From Oribacterium sp. KHPX15 (GTDB lineage Bacteria; Bacillota; Clostridia; Lachnospirales; Lachnospiraceae), in contig NZ_FNRG01000005.1 in assembly GCF_900107835.1 (NCBI RefSeq), positions 62,001-126,000 on the forward strand: 64,000 bases of DNA. The letters are read 5' to 3'. A program made the position numbers and the translations under genes. The stretch's first letter is position 1, and the number at the start of each line of letters is the position of its first letter. A model generated the notes under the pieces. That model was not told the origin of the DNA and made no database searches. It saw only the letters and a program-made list of their open reading frames with translations. This document shows, piece after piece, positions 1-8,423 of the stretch.

Positions 1-78
1 ATTTTACTTTTTCATAAACAATATATTTCTTTTTTATATTTTTTTTAGAATATTGTATAAATCCAAGTACACAACTCC

Positions 79-107
79 TTGCTTAAACAGAATATTTGCA
101 TTACAAT
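79..107 (+). promoter_or_regulatory. putative sigma-A promoter of ispE-gntR
   Basis: A -35-like TTGCTT (79-84) and a -10-like TACAAT (102-107) are separated by 17 bases, 56 bases before the ispE start. Spacing is ideal; both hexamers deviate from consensus by one or two bases. Inferred from sequence only. Confidence 0.5.
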
Positions 108-116
108 AACGGAGTA

Positions 117-126
117 TTGTATACAA
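117..126. promoter_or_regulatory. candidate GntR operator, TTGTATACAA
   Basis: This perfect 10-bp palindrome lies 10 bases after the putative -10 box, where a bound repressor would block initiation. FadR-subfamily GntR proteins commonly bind short palindromes of the form GTnnnAC, and a GntR/FCD regulator is the second gene of this operon, so autoregulation is likely. The identical 10-mer recurs at 7161-7170 ahead of the LtrA-family gene. Confidence 0.5.
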
Positions 127-162
127 AGAACGATTTATATATGAATTTCGGAGATTTAATTT

Positions 163-1041
163 ATGGACAGTGTTAAACTGCAGGCCTACGGAAAGATCAA
201 CTTGTCTTTGGACGTTTTACGACAAAGAGAGGATGGTTATCACGACGTAAGAATGATCATGCAGACCGTAAAGCTCCATGACAATATCGACATGCAGAAA
301 ACAAAGGATCCGGAAATAAAGCTTACAACCAACCTTTCGTTTCTGCCTGTCAATGAGAACAATCTTATGTACCGCGCAGCCAGGATGCTCATTGATGAGT
401 TCGATATCAAAGAGGGCGTTTCAATGCAGTTAAAAAAGGTGATCCCCGTTTCTGCCGGAATGGCAGGAGGATCAACCGATGCGGCTTCTGTTCTTTACGG
501 AATGAATAAGCTCTTTAATCTGAGATTATCCACAGAAGATCTTAAGTTACGTGGAGTTAAGCTTGGAGCGGATGTGCCATTCTGCCTTACGAGGGGTACT
601 GCCTTATCTGAAGGAATCGGCGAAGTACTCACACCTCTTAAGAAGCTGCCGTCCTGTCCCATAGTGCTTGCAAAGCCGGCGATTTCCGTATCAACTAAGT
701 TTGTATATCAGAATCTTCATGTTAATGACCTGCCGGCAGAAGCTCATCCGGACGTTGATGCCGTGATAGCTGCCCTTGAAAAGCAGGATGTTACTGAAGT
801 TGCCGTAAATATGGGAAATATCCTGGAGACAGTTACATGCAAAAAATATCCGGAAATAGAGCTTATAAAAGATGCCATGAAGAAGCTTGGAGCCGTAAAT
901 GCAATCATGTCCGGCTCAGGTCCTACGGTATTCGGTATTTTCAGTGATGTTGCCGAAGCCAAAAAATGCTATGAAGCTTTGCGATTCGGAAAATACAGGA
1001 ATCTCGCCAAGCAGGTCTATCTTACAGAGCCCTGGCGCTGA
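163..1041 (+). CDS. ispE: 4-diphosphocytidyl-2-C-methyl-D-erythritol kinase
   Basis: IspE phosphorylates the 2-hydroxyl of CDP-methylerythritol in the cytoplasm, a step of the MEP route to isoprenoid precursors. The 292-residue protein has the usual family length and GHMP-kinase layout. The N-terminal segment carries the catalytic lysine (Lys11, in AYGKINL), the ATP-binding glycine-rich loop is at about 95-110 (PVSAGMAGGSTDAAS), and the catalytic Asp138 sits in GADVPF. The C-terminal GHMP motif MSGSGPTVFGIF follows near 247-258. A GntR gene begins within about 60 bases downstream, so the two are probably cotranscribed. Identification is secure. Confidence 0.97.
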   Translation: MDSVKLQAYGKINLSLDVLRQREDGYHDVRMIMQTVKLHDNIDMQKTKDPEIKLTTNLSFLPVNENNLMYRAARMLIDEFDIKEGVSMQLKKVIPVSAGMAGGSTDAASVLYGMNKLFNLRLSTEDLKLRGVKLGADVPFCLTRGTALSEGIGEVLTPLKKLPSCPIVLAKPAISVSTKFVYQNLHVNDLPAEAHPDVDAVIAALEKQDVTEVAVNMGNILETVTCKKYPEIELIKDAMKKLGAVNAIMSGSGPTVFGIFSDVAEAKKCYEALRFGKYRNLAKQVYLTEPWR

Positions 1042-1102
1042 TATGACGATTTTTTATTCCGGAGATAATCTAACCTATAAAATTTTGGAGGACAAAACCT
1101 TG

Positions 1103-1807
1103 ATGAGTGAATTCACAGTTAACATGAACGAGTATCTTCCTCTCAGAGATCTCGTTTTCAATACTTTGAGACAGGCAATCCTTAAGGGGGAGCTGAAACC
1201 CGGTGAGCGTCTCATGGAGATTCAGCTTGCTGAAAAGCTTGGGGTTTCCCGCACGCCTATAAGAGAGGCTATCCGTAAGCTGGAGCTTGAGGGTCTTGTT
1301 ATCATGATTCCGAGGCGTGGTGCCGAGGTTGCCAAGATTTCCCACAAGAGTTTACAGGATGTTCTTGAGGTTCGCGGCGCACTCGAGGAGCTTGCTACAG
1401 ATTTGGCCTGTCAGCGTATCAATGATGAGGAGTTAAAGGAGCTTGCAGATGCGGAAGACCATTTCAAAAAGGTTGTTGAGAATAATGGCTCTGAAATGGA
1501 GATTGCGGAAGCTGATGAAGCCTATCATGACATTATTTACAAGGCTACCCGCAATGATAAGCTTGTTCAGATGATCAATAATCTTCGTGAGCAGATGTAC
1601 AGATATCGTCTGGAGTATATTAAGGATGAGGCTCAGAGGGGTACTCTTATCAATGAGCATGAGAAGATTCTTGAGGCTATCAAGATCCGTGATATCATTC
1701 GTGCCAAGACTCTCATGAAGGAGCATATCGACAATCAGGAGTCAACGGTTTCCCAGAATCTGGAGTGGGAAGCAGAGGCTGAAAGCAAAAAGCAGCGGAA
1801 GAAGTAA
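1103..1807 (+). CDS. GntR family (FCD domain) transcriptional regulator
   Basis: A 234-residue one-domain-plus-sensor repressor. Residues about 12-80 form the winged helix (LAEKLGVSRTPIREAIRKLELEGLV is the recognition region), and about 90-215 form an all-helical FCD ligand domain, usually a metal-dependent binder of organic acids. I chose the ATG at 1103 because GGAGG (1087-1091) stands 11 bases before it; an in-frame ATG at 1043 exists but has no ribosome site. It follows ispE by 61 bases. The palindrome TTGTATACAA before ispE and before the LtrA-family gene is a plausible operator. The effector cannot be told from sequence. Confidence 0.9.
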   Translation: MSEFTVNMNEYLPLRDLVFNTLRQAILKGELKPGERLMEIQLAEKLGVSRTPIREAIRKLELEGLVIMIPRRGAEVAKISHKSLQDVLEVRGALEELATDLACQRINDEELKELADAEDHFKKVVENNGSEMEIAEADEAYHDIIYKATRNDKLVQMINNLREQMYRYRLEYIKDEAQRGTLINEHEKILEAIKIRDIIRAKTLMKEHIDNQESTVSQNLEWEAEAESKKQRKK

Positions 1808-1813
1808 CCGGCC

Positions 1814-2032
1814 GAGCCGGAAGGCATCTATTAAAAAACGAATCGCTGCGGCGGAAAAATCTAAAATCGAACCCCTAAGAGGCTCTAGACCCTCGCCAAT
1901 GTCAGATATTTTCTTTATGAAAAATCCGACTTGGCGAGGGAGCTAAGGAAAATGGATCAAGAGCCTCTAAGGGGTTCGATTTTGATTTTTCTCGTCCTCG
2001 CTCAACGTTTTTTAATAGATGCCTTCCGGCTC
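1814..2032 (-). ncRNA. long structured hairpin element, copy A (candidate RNA)
   Basis: A 219-nt element that folds into one long three-part hairpin. The outer stem is 1814-1840 with 2006-2032, 27 of 27 pairs. The middle stem is 1863-1886 with 1960-1983, 23 of 24 pairs with one A.A mismatch. The core is 1890-1899 with 1931-1940 (CCCTCGCCAA/TTGGCGAGGG), then 1901-1907 with 1924-1930, closing a 16-nt loop. A second copy at 14656-14875 has the same architecture and core but different stem sequences. The core A.C mismatch becomes G.U if the minus strand is transcribed, so that strand is favoured. It lies between convergent genes, 33 bases past the stop of the minus-strand ATPase gene. No known family recognised. 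Confidence 0.6.
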
Positions 2033-2065
2033 TTACTCTATCTATACCTGTTGAGTTTTTGCTTT

Positions 2066-4213
2066 TTATTGTCTGCTTTCATGACAAGTGAAATAAATTA
2101 CCTGGTAGGACCGGGCGATTTCGTCGAGGAATTGCATTGCGCCGGGGATTTTGTAATCGTCCAGGTTTACGAAGGGGTCATCCAGTAGGATGAAGGGTTT
2201 TTCTTTTTGATACATGGCTACAATGAAGGCCATTCTACGGGCAAGTTCCACCATGTTGCGGAAGCCTGCGGAGAGGAGCTGGGTGCTGTGCTCACGACCT
2301 TCTGCTATGAAATTCACGTTAAAATGAGCATCCATGCGATAAGGTATTTCTCTGAGACCGTTGGTATTGATGAGGATACGGTAAAACTTTTCAAAGGCAG
2401 ACATAAGGGGCGCCATATATTCTTTTGTGAAATTGTTATGGGCTTCTTCTATATGGTCTCTTGTCAGTATCAGAAGGTTGTATCTTTGTTCCAGCTCCCG
2501 GAGCTCATCCAGGCCGAGAACATACTGTCTTTCCTTTTCATAAATCTTTTCAAGTTCTTTTTCTATGTTCTGTGAATGCAGTTTTAATCTGTTGATGGTT
2601 TCAACTGCTTCATTGTATTCCTCTGTGGTTTCCTGAAGCTTACGGCTAAGGGTTTCAAAGCTTTCACCATCTTCTCCGGGTCTCATGGCATTTCTTAATT
2701 TCTCTATATCATGGGTCTGTTCAAACTCTGCCTTCTCCCGTCTCTTTAGAGCCAGTTCTTCGGCAAAGCCTTTTATATCACATAGTCTGTTGTATCTCAG
2801 GATATCGTTTCCCAGACTTCTGAAGGCTTCGAAATCAACATTGTCGGGATCCGAAAAGTCAGCTTTTGGGTAATATCTCATCAGATACATAACTACTTCA
2901 GAAGTCAGTTTATCTATCTCTTCGTAAACTTCGTCTATAGTCTGGCGGTGTCTCTCTTTTCCACCTGAGCTTTTATGACCATGGTTTCCGGAGACTGCCT
3001 GAGAGATAAGCATTATGATGAGCATGGATAATCCTGCTGCCAGTATGCATACTCCTATCACGAGGCTGAGATCCGTGAATATCATGTAGGCTCCGATGAT
3101 GATCAGGATCACCGAAAGGATACATACCATGATTCCGGTCAGATTTGAAAATTCTCCGCCATAGCCTTTTCCACGAGTCCGGAGGCCGGCCTGCTCCATA
3201 AGGTCAAGCTTTTCATGGAGGAACTGTATACGTGATATCCTTTTTTCGATACCTCTTAGCTCAGTTTCTCCCGGTACACCATTACGGAAGCGAACATCCA
3301 GCTCCCTCATGTCGTGATTAAGCCGGGAACTTCTTTCCTCCGGAGTAAGGGTGTCGGCTTCAGCTCCGAAATGTCTTCTCTGTATCTCCATCAGTCTCTT
3401 TTCACACTCTGAAATATCCTCTATAAGGTCTTCATATTTCATTTTGTCTTTAAGTGTATCCTGATACTGACTGAGAGCCATGGCACGGCTGTTTAGTATC
3501 TCTATGTTTTTTGCTCTGGTTCTCTGTTCATCTCCGAGATTTTTTAACCGCTCCGCACTGCCGGTAAGTTCTTTCTCCAGGGCTTCCTTGTTTTTAAATT
3601 CAGACTGAAGGATCTCCAGCTCCATGCGTTTTTTGAATATGCTTCCGGTTCTTCTGTTGGGGGACAGGTTATTTATCTCATCCTTTATGTTTTCCATGAC
3701 CGTTTCGTAGCGGTTCATGTCTTCGGGGTCTTCGGAAACATTGCCAATCTTGGCATTGATCTGAGAGGTCATACCTGTTTCCAGTTCCTGCTGCCCTATA
3801 AAAACAGTTCTCCTGAAGGATCTTTCGTCTATCTTCAGGATCTCTTCACCTATGTTCTCACTGAAATCCGTTGAAATAAGGTTTGTTTCGGCGTCATACA
3901 ACGAAAAGGTATCCTGAGCCTTTCTTTCTCCGAAGGAACGTACTATACGGTAGGTTCTTCCTCCGGTAAGCTGAATCACCAGCTCTCCTCCGAAGCTGCC
4001 TCCCTGCCAGGGTCTGTATTTCTTCCGGTCACTATCCCCGTCCTGGGATTTTCTGTCCCCTGAGAGTCCGTAAAACATAACTCTTATGAAGGATGCCAAT
4101 GTTGTCTTCCCGAAGCCATTCTCCCTCAGGAAAACATTGAGACCTTCACTAAAATCTATACTCCGGTTCCGGAGCTTTCCGAAATTTTCTATTTTTGCAC
4201 TGATAAGTTTCAT
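2066..4213 (-). CDS. YhaN-like AAA/SMC-type ATPase with hinge membrane segments
   Basis: A 715-residue ATPase of the Rad50/SbcC-RecF-like group. The P-loop ENGFGKTT is at 31-38 and the Walker B/signature end FILLDDPFVNLDD at about 674-686, so head halves sit at both ends. Between them are long charged coiled-coil segments interrupted at about 357-405 by two hydrophobic spans, as in firmicute YhaN proteins, suggesting membrane association. It begins 3 bases after the stop of the YhaO-like nuclease gene, so the two are translated together and probably form an Mre11/Rad50-like complex in DNA end processing. It is shorter than the roughly 960-residue Bacillus YhaN. Specific role is inferred. Confidence 0.85.
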   Translation of the reverse strand: MKLISAKIENFGKLRNRSIDFSEGLNVFLRENGFGKTTLASFIRVMFYGLSGDRKSQDGDSDRKKYRPWQGGSFGGELVIQLTGGRTYRIVRSFGERKAQDTFSLYDAETNLISTDFSENIGEEILKIDERSFRRTVFIGQQELETGMTSQINAKIGNVSEDPEDMNRYETVMENIKDEINNLSPNRRTGSIFKKRMELEILQSEFKNKEALEKELTGSAERLKNLGDEQRTRAKNIEILNSRAMALSQYQDTLKDKMKYEDLIEDISECEKRLMEIQRRHFGAEADTLTPEERSSRLNHDMRELDVRFRNGVPGETELRGIEKRISRIQFLHEKLDLMEQAGLRTRGKGYGGEFSNLTGIMVCILSVILIIIGAYMIFTDLSLVIGVCILAAGLSMLIIMLISQAVSGNHGHKSSGGKERHRQTIDEVYEEIDKLTSEVVMYLMRYYPKADFSDPDNVDFEAFRSLGNDILRYNRLCDIKGFAEELALKRREKAEFEQTHDIEKLRNAMRPGEDGESFETLSRKLQETTEEYNEAVETINRLKLHSQNIEKELEKIYEKERQYVLGLDELRELEQRYNLLILTRDHIEEAHNNFTKEYMAPLMSAFEKFYRILINTNGLREIPYRMDAHFNVNFIAEGREHSTQLLSAGFRNMVELARRMAFIVAMYQKEKPFILLDDPFVNLDDYKIPGAMQFLDEIARSYQVIYFTCHESRQ

Positions 4214-4216
4214 TTA

Positions 4217-5419
4217 TTAGCTTCCTATAAGCAGCTTTATGCCGCATTCTATGATCTCGGCCTTTAACTCATCACCGATTTCCATATCTTCACGGACTGA
4301 TCTTATGAATTCTCCCTTCAGGGATCTGTCATTCTCAAAGATCCGGTAGTCAACAGTCCGGCGGGTATCATCAACTACTTCTGTATAGTAGAACATGGAA
4401 TCAAGCTGACTTCTTATGAATGTCATATTTTTTTCGGCCGTGATATCAAGCTCTCCCTTAAGGATAACTCTTACCATATCTTCCGGTTTCAGCCGACCGC
4501 CCCCTGACTCCTCAAGGATTTCTTTTATGGCATCGCTGTCTAAATTTTTTATCTCCTCTGAGGAAGCAGGCACTCCGCCAAGCAGCGACAGCTCTGCCTT
4601 AGTTCTGTTTACTATATCAATAGAGGTTTCCAGACCTGTTATGTCCACGGGCACCAGCCAGAGATGTCTCGTACTGAAATCGATCATCTGACGCTTCACT
4701 TCATGGGTCTCTTCATTTATGTCAAGCATTATGAAGCCATGCCTTGAACACTCATCAAAACCTCTTCCTTCAAGGCATCCCGGATAACACCACATACCTC
4801 TCCCGTCTATCCGGCCTTCACTGTACTTGTGAATATGTCCGAGAGCCATGTAATCTATATTATGCTCCGCGTAGTCGGAAATATATATATCTTCGTCCGT
4901 TTCCGCCGGTTTTTCAGTACTGTATCCTGTTATAACCTGACCGTGGAGCATAACGATATTGAAGTCTTCTTCTTTAAGCTTCAGGGTTCTCGCCGCCCAG
5001 TTCTCCGGAAGCTGTGCTCCCGCAAAGCTTGTACTCAGTTCTCTTCCTGATACAACTATGTTCCCTGACAGTCTGAACATCCTCCATGAATCATTAAAGG
5101 TATACATGTTCTCCGGTAATGCTTCTGCCCTGTTCAAAAAGGTATCCGTGTCATGATTTCCTTTTAAATAGAAGAAAACAATTTCCGGATGGTTTCTTAT
5201 GCTGCCGATGACAGCATTGGCAGTTGTCCCGCTGACTGCTGCCGTATCGAACATATCGCCGGATATAAGAATTGCTGAAACCTGCTGCTTTGAAGCATAT
5301 TCCAGAAGCCTTAGCCAGGTGCCCAGAAGCTCCTGCCTGCGTTCCTTTGCTCTCTTCTCATCCAGGTGTGTATTTAATCTGCTGTCAAGATGCAGATCTG
5401 CGCAATGTATAATCTTCAT
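4217..5419 (-). CDS. YhaO/SbcD-like metallophosphatase (DNA exonuclease)
   Basis: A 400-residue calcineurin-fold nuclease. The metal-binding motifs are visible in order: DLH at 8-10, SGDMFD near 53-58, GNHDT near 87-91, LHGQ near 157, and GHIH near 194-197. These fit the two-metal site of SbcD/Mre11/YhaO proteins, which nick or digest DNA ends in partnership with an SMC-like ATPase. That partner is encoded immediately downstream. The C-terminal third (about 270-400) is not strongly conserved and may be the ATPase-docking region. YhaO is preferred over SbcD because the partner has YhaN architecture. Confidence 0.88.
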   Translation of the reverse strand: MKIIHCADLHLDSRLNTHLDEKRAKERRQELLGTWLRLLEYASKQQVSAILISGDMFDTAAVSGTTANAVIGSIRNHPEIVFFYLKGNHDTDTFLNRAEALPENMYTFNDSWRMFRLSGNIVVSGRELSTSFAGAQLPENWAARTLKLKEEDFNIVMLHGQVITGYSTEKPAETDEDIYISDYAEHNIDYMALGHIHKYSEGRIDGRGMWCYPGCLEGRGFDECSRHGFIMLDINEETHEVKRQMIDFSTRHLWLVPVDITGLETSIDIVNRTKAELSLLGGVPASSEEIKNLDSDAIKEILEESGGGRLKPEDMVRVILKGELDITAEKNMTFIRSQLDSMFYYTEVVDDTRRTVDYRIFENDRSLKGEFIRSVREDMEIGDELKAEIIECGIKLLIGS

Positions 5420-5538
5420 TTATCAAAACCAAACCTTAAATTTCAAACAAATGTACGTTGTTATTTTATCATTTAAATCCTTACAACTCAACTGTTTTAT
5501 TTTTAGAGTTATCCACCGGGGATAACTCCATAAATAAA

Positions 5539-5569
5539 CATCGACAGCGGAGATCCTCTGCTGTCGATG
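5539..5569 (-). terminator. probable terminator of the LtrA-family gene
   Basis: A 14-bp stem (5539-5552 with 5556-5569, one imperfect pair) stands 20 bases past the stop of the minus-strand gene at 5589 and is followed on that strand by TTTATTTAT. A shorter hairpin (GTTATCC/GGATAAC) lies next to it at 5509-5527. Confidence 0.6.
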
Positions 5570-5588
5570 ATAGGGTTATCTATAGTAT

Positions 5589-7067
5589 TTATTCGATATA
5601 TCCGCCGACCTTCATTTCTTTGAGACGTATATGGTGTCTTCTCAGGAACAGGAAGAAGATGCCGAATACAAATACCACTGTTATAAGTGCACCTACAGCC
5701 TGATTATATCCGAATATAAGCATCAGACCGGTGTATGCCGCAAGAATCAGGAATATCTTCGCCATAGAATCAAATCCAAACTTAAAATGTTCCTTTGCAT
5801 ACCTCTCTATGGAAAGAATGCAGATATAGTAGATGGTCATGGTGATGACCATCCATATGGTCTTCGGAAACAGGGGCACCAGAGGTCTTGACATCAGTTC
5901 AAGGGCAATGGTGGTGGAGTTGATGGCCAGGATCATGATAACATGTATCACCAGGAAACCGAGGCCCGAGGTCCTTTTATGATGGTCAAGTACGTTGTCA
6001 TAAAAGAATCCGTAGCTCAGGAACATGCCTATGACTACAAGGAATGAGGAAACATTGAGCCAGATGCCTGTTTCTTCCTTAAAGAAGCCGGAGATACCGA
6101 TGATCATTTCTCCGAAGGTCAGGATGACCAGCAGCAGGTTTCTTTCCGCAAAATGAGGGAAATCACAGGGTCTTTTGTCATAAGCCGTGTGCTCCTTTAG
6201 CTTTCCGATGTATCCTACTATCAGCGCAACCGGTGAAATCACTATTCCCGTCAAATGATAAACCGGGATTGAAATAACGATCAACGCAAACTCGAAGGTC
6301 AGGATGGTTACGTTATTCCTTAGGATTTCCTTATCGATTTCATCCAGTCTCGTAGCAAATCGCAGCTTATCCCAGCTTCTGTAGGCAATATTCAGCATTA
6401 TCAGTGCCCAGGCAATGTGGTAGCGATTATAATGATCAAGAAAGTGAAGGTTGGAACCGCTGGCCATGTAGTACAAAAGGTACATGTTGATCAAAATGCT
6501 GATGTAATCTCTCAGTGCCTTCCTTCCGTATCTGTTGAAAAACATGGTGGTGAACATCCAGACCTGCATGACTACCGCGGTAAGGAATATAAATGTCAGT
6601 ATGGCTTCCGCAGGCGGGAAGGATTCTTCATAGCTATGGAAAATGGCGTTGATAGTTCTCAGGCTGTACACAAAAATCAGATCATAGAAAAGCTCAATGT
6701 ACTCAACCTTTTTCTCAACGTGATCTTCCGGTGCGGGACTCTCCTTATTTACTCTGGACCAGATTCGATAGAGGATTGAGCCTTCCGCTTCCTTTACCGG
6801 TCTGTCCTCATCTATTTTTGTTTCTCCCGCAGCCTTTTCAACTATTTTGTTGAAATACTCTCTCTTCTTATGCTCTTCTTCGTCTATGTCCTTTCCTTCG
6901 GTACGGACATGTATTTCCATTAATTCCTGTATCATGGGCTTAACGGTGTAGTCTTCCTTTTTAAGACTGCTTCCGTCGGAATCCAGGCCGGGAATGTCTA
7001 CATCTTCCGTATATCCACTGTGCTCAGAGCCTTTTTTCTTTAAATCGATATCATCTTTTGAATTCAT
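5589..7067 (-). CDS. low temperature requirement protein A (LtrA) family membrane protein
   Basis: A 492-residue polytopic protein. Residues 1-120 are hydrophilic and acidic/lysine-rich and lack a signal peptide, so the N-terminus is cytoplasmic. From about 122 comes the family hallmark VEYIELFYDLIFVYSL, followed by about ten or more membrane spans to the C-terminus. LtrA proteins were first linked to cold growth in Listeria; the transported or sensed substrate is unknown. The start has a good ribosome site (AGGAGAG, 5 bases before ATG). The 120-residue hydrophilic head is longer than in most family members. A GntR-type palindrome lies about 95 bases upstream. Confidence 0.85.
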   Translation of the reverse strand: MNSKDDIDLKKKGSEHSGYTEDVDIPGLDSDGSSLKKEDYTVKPMIQELMEIHVRTEGKDIDEEEHKKREYFNKIVEKAAGETKIDEDRPVKEAEGSILYRIWSRVNKESPAPEDHVEKKVEYIELFYDLIFVYSLRTINAIFHSYEESFPPAEAILTFIFLTAVVMQVWMFTTMFFNRYGRKALRDYISILINMYLLYYMASGSNLHFLDHYNRYHIAWALIMLNIAYRSWDKLRFATRLDEIDKEILRNNVTILTFEFALIVISIPVYHLTGIVISPVALIVGYIGKLKEHTAYDKRPCDFPHFAERNLLLVILTFGEMIIGISGFFKEETGIWLNVSSFLVVIGMFLSYGFFYDNVLDHHKRTSGLGFLVIHVIMILAINSTTIALELMSRPLVPLFPKTIWMVITMTIYYICILSIERYAKEHFKFGFDSMAKIFLILAAYTGLMLIFGYNQAVGALITVVFVFGIFFLFLRRHHIRLKEMKVGGYIE

Positions 7068-7160
7068 GGTATCTCTCCTTTAAAACCCCGGTCTTTTATC
7101 CATGCCATACTATGCCCTTGTGACCGACCTCTTTATAAATCATTCCCCTTAACCCATATC

Positions 7161-7170
7161 TTGTATACAA
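7161..7170. promoter_or_regulatory. candidate GntR operator, second TTGTATACAA
   Basis: A perfect 10-bp palindrome identical to the one before ispE-gntR (117-126), here 94 bases ahead of the LtrA-family start on the minus strand. Two exact copies of a 10-mer in the two promoter regions nearest the regulator suggest a small regulon. No promoter hexamers were convincing around it. Confidence 0.4.
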
Positions 7171-7247
7171 AAGTGCACAAAAAGTCGGAGAACACTGTAA
7201 AATTAATATTCAAACTAACTATATTTACGTGATTTTACCATACAAAA

Positions 7248-7283
7248 AAAGAACGGCACAAGACATCTCTTGTGCCGCTCTTT
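7248..7283 (-). terminator. intrinsic terminator of purC
   Basis: The stem 7248-7263 with 7268-7283 has one imperfect pair and a 4-base loop. On the minus strand it is followed by a run of T, 66 bases after the purC stop. The plus strand also has TTTGTTTTTATTT, so it may work in both directions. It shares the 13-mer GCACAAGACATCT with the hairpin at 9721-9760. Confidence 0.75.
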
Positions 7284-7349
7284 GTTTTTATTTAGATACT
7301 TTACAGCAGTTCAGCCCATGGTCCACCGGCTGTACTTGTTACAATACTT

Positions 7350-8219
7350 TTACAGTGTCTTGCCTGTAAGCATGGTATATGCTTCCTTATAGAGGTCAAC
7401 TGTCTTATCAACAATATCCTGAGGGAGGGTAGCATTGTTATCAGGATTTGCTTTCAACCAGTTACGAACAAACTGCTTATCGAAGGAGGACTGACCCTGG
7501 CCTTCCTTATACTGATCGAGTCTCCAGAATCTGGAGCTGTCAGGTGTGAGAACCTCATCAGCGAGAACTACTTCGCCGTTCTCATCGAGACCAAACTCAA
7601 ACTTTGTGTCTGCAATAATGATTCCCTTTGAAAGAGCATAATCAGCACACTTTTTATAAACAGCGAGTGTTGCATCCTTGATCTTTGTGGCAATCTCTTT
7701 TCCCTTTCCGGGGAATGCCTTCTCAAGGACTTCTATGGACTGCTCGAAGTTGATATTCTCATCATGGTCTCCGAGATCAGCCTTTGTGGATGGTGTGTAA
7801 AGCGGCTCGGGAAGCTTCTGGCACTCAACCAGTCCCTCAGGAAGCTTTAATCCGCAGATGGTGCCGTCCTTCTTGTAGTTCTCCCATCCTGATCCTGTGA
7901 TGTATCCGCGCACGATGCACTCAATAGGTATCATCTCAAGCTTCTTGCAAAGTGTTGCTCTGCCATCAAATTCAGGCTTCTGGAAATACTCCGGCATATC
8001 ATCGTTATCAACTGAGATCAGATCGTTTGGAATAACATCCTTTGTGAGATCGAACCAGAACTTTGACATCTGAGTAAGAACTCTTCCCTTATCGGTGATC
8101 TGGTTATGAAGAATCACGTCAAATGCTGAAATTCTGTCAGTAGCCACCATGATAAGCTTGTCACCGAGATCATAGATCTCACGTACTTTACCTTCCTTGA
8201 CCGGTTTAAAATCTGCCAT
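7350..8219 (-). CDS. purC: phosphoribosylaminoimidazole-succinocarboxamide synthase
   Basis: PurC (SAICAR synthase) joins aspartate to CAIR using ATP in purine synthesis in the cytosol. The 289-residue protein belongs to the longer SAICAR-synthase type. It opens with the typical KEGKVREIYDLGDKLIMVATDRISAFD, contains the substrate-site region IPIECIVRGYITGSGW near 96-111 and ends with the LTPDSSRFW and QSSFDKQFVRNWL motifs. It stands alone: no other pur gene adjoins it, and it has its own promoter (TATACT) and terminator. Confidence 0.96.
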   Translation of the reverse strand: MADFKPVKEGKVREIYDLGDKLIMVATDRISAFDVILHNQITDKGRVLTQMSKFWFDLTKDVIPNDLISVDNDDMPEYFQKPEFDGRATLCKKLEMIPIECIVRGYITGSGWENYKKDGTICGLKLPEGLVECQKLPEPLYTPSTKADLGDHDENINFEQSIEVLEKAFPGKGKEIATKIKDATLAVYKKCADYALSKGIIIADTKFEFGLDENGEVVLADEVLTPDSSRFWRLDQYKEGQGQSSFDKQFVRNWLKANPDNNATLPQDIVDKTVDLYKEAYTMLTGKTL

Positions 8220-8276
8220 CTTTACCCTCCATATTCAATTAAGGACCCTCGCGTCCGAATTGTGTTACCGAAATTT

Positions 8277-8304
8277 AGTATAATTCATTTGGCTTAAATC
8301 ACAA
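8277..8304 (-). promoter_or_regulatory. putative purC promoter
   Basis: On the minus strand TTGTGA (8299-8304) and TATACT (8277-8282) are separated by 16 bases, about 58 bases upstream of the purC ATG. No purine riboswitch core is apparent in the leader. Confidence 0.5.
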
Positions 8305-8423
8305 GTCCAATTATGCATACAAAAATCACTGTTTTCAGGTTTTATTAGTTGCAAATGCCAAAACGCAGTGCCACACGGATCCCGGAATTAAAATCCTGAA
8401 GGAAATCCACAGGAGATACCATA

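Noticed and set aside
1814-2032. Retron or group II intron RNA
   Set aside because: No reverse transcriptase gene nearby, no msr-like or domain V motif, and the pairing is one continuous hairpin.
1931-2188. Open frame starting MARELRK in hairpin copy A, with a similar start (MARGLRK) in copy B at 14773
   Set aside because: The similarity comes from the conserved core nucleotides; both use TTG starts without ribosome sites, diverge after about eight residues and overlap stems or the reverse gene.
2066-5419. A defence-type nuclease/ATPase system (Gabija- or Wadjet-like)
   Set aside because: The metallophosphatase plus YhaN-type ATPase with hinge spans fits the housekeeping YhaO/YhaN pair; no TOPRIM, helicase or JetABCD partner is present.
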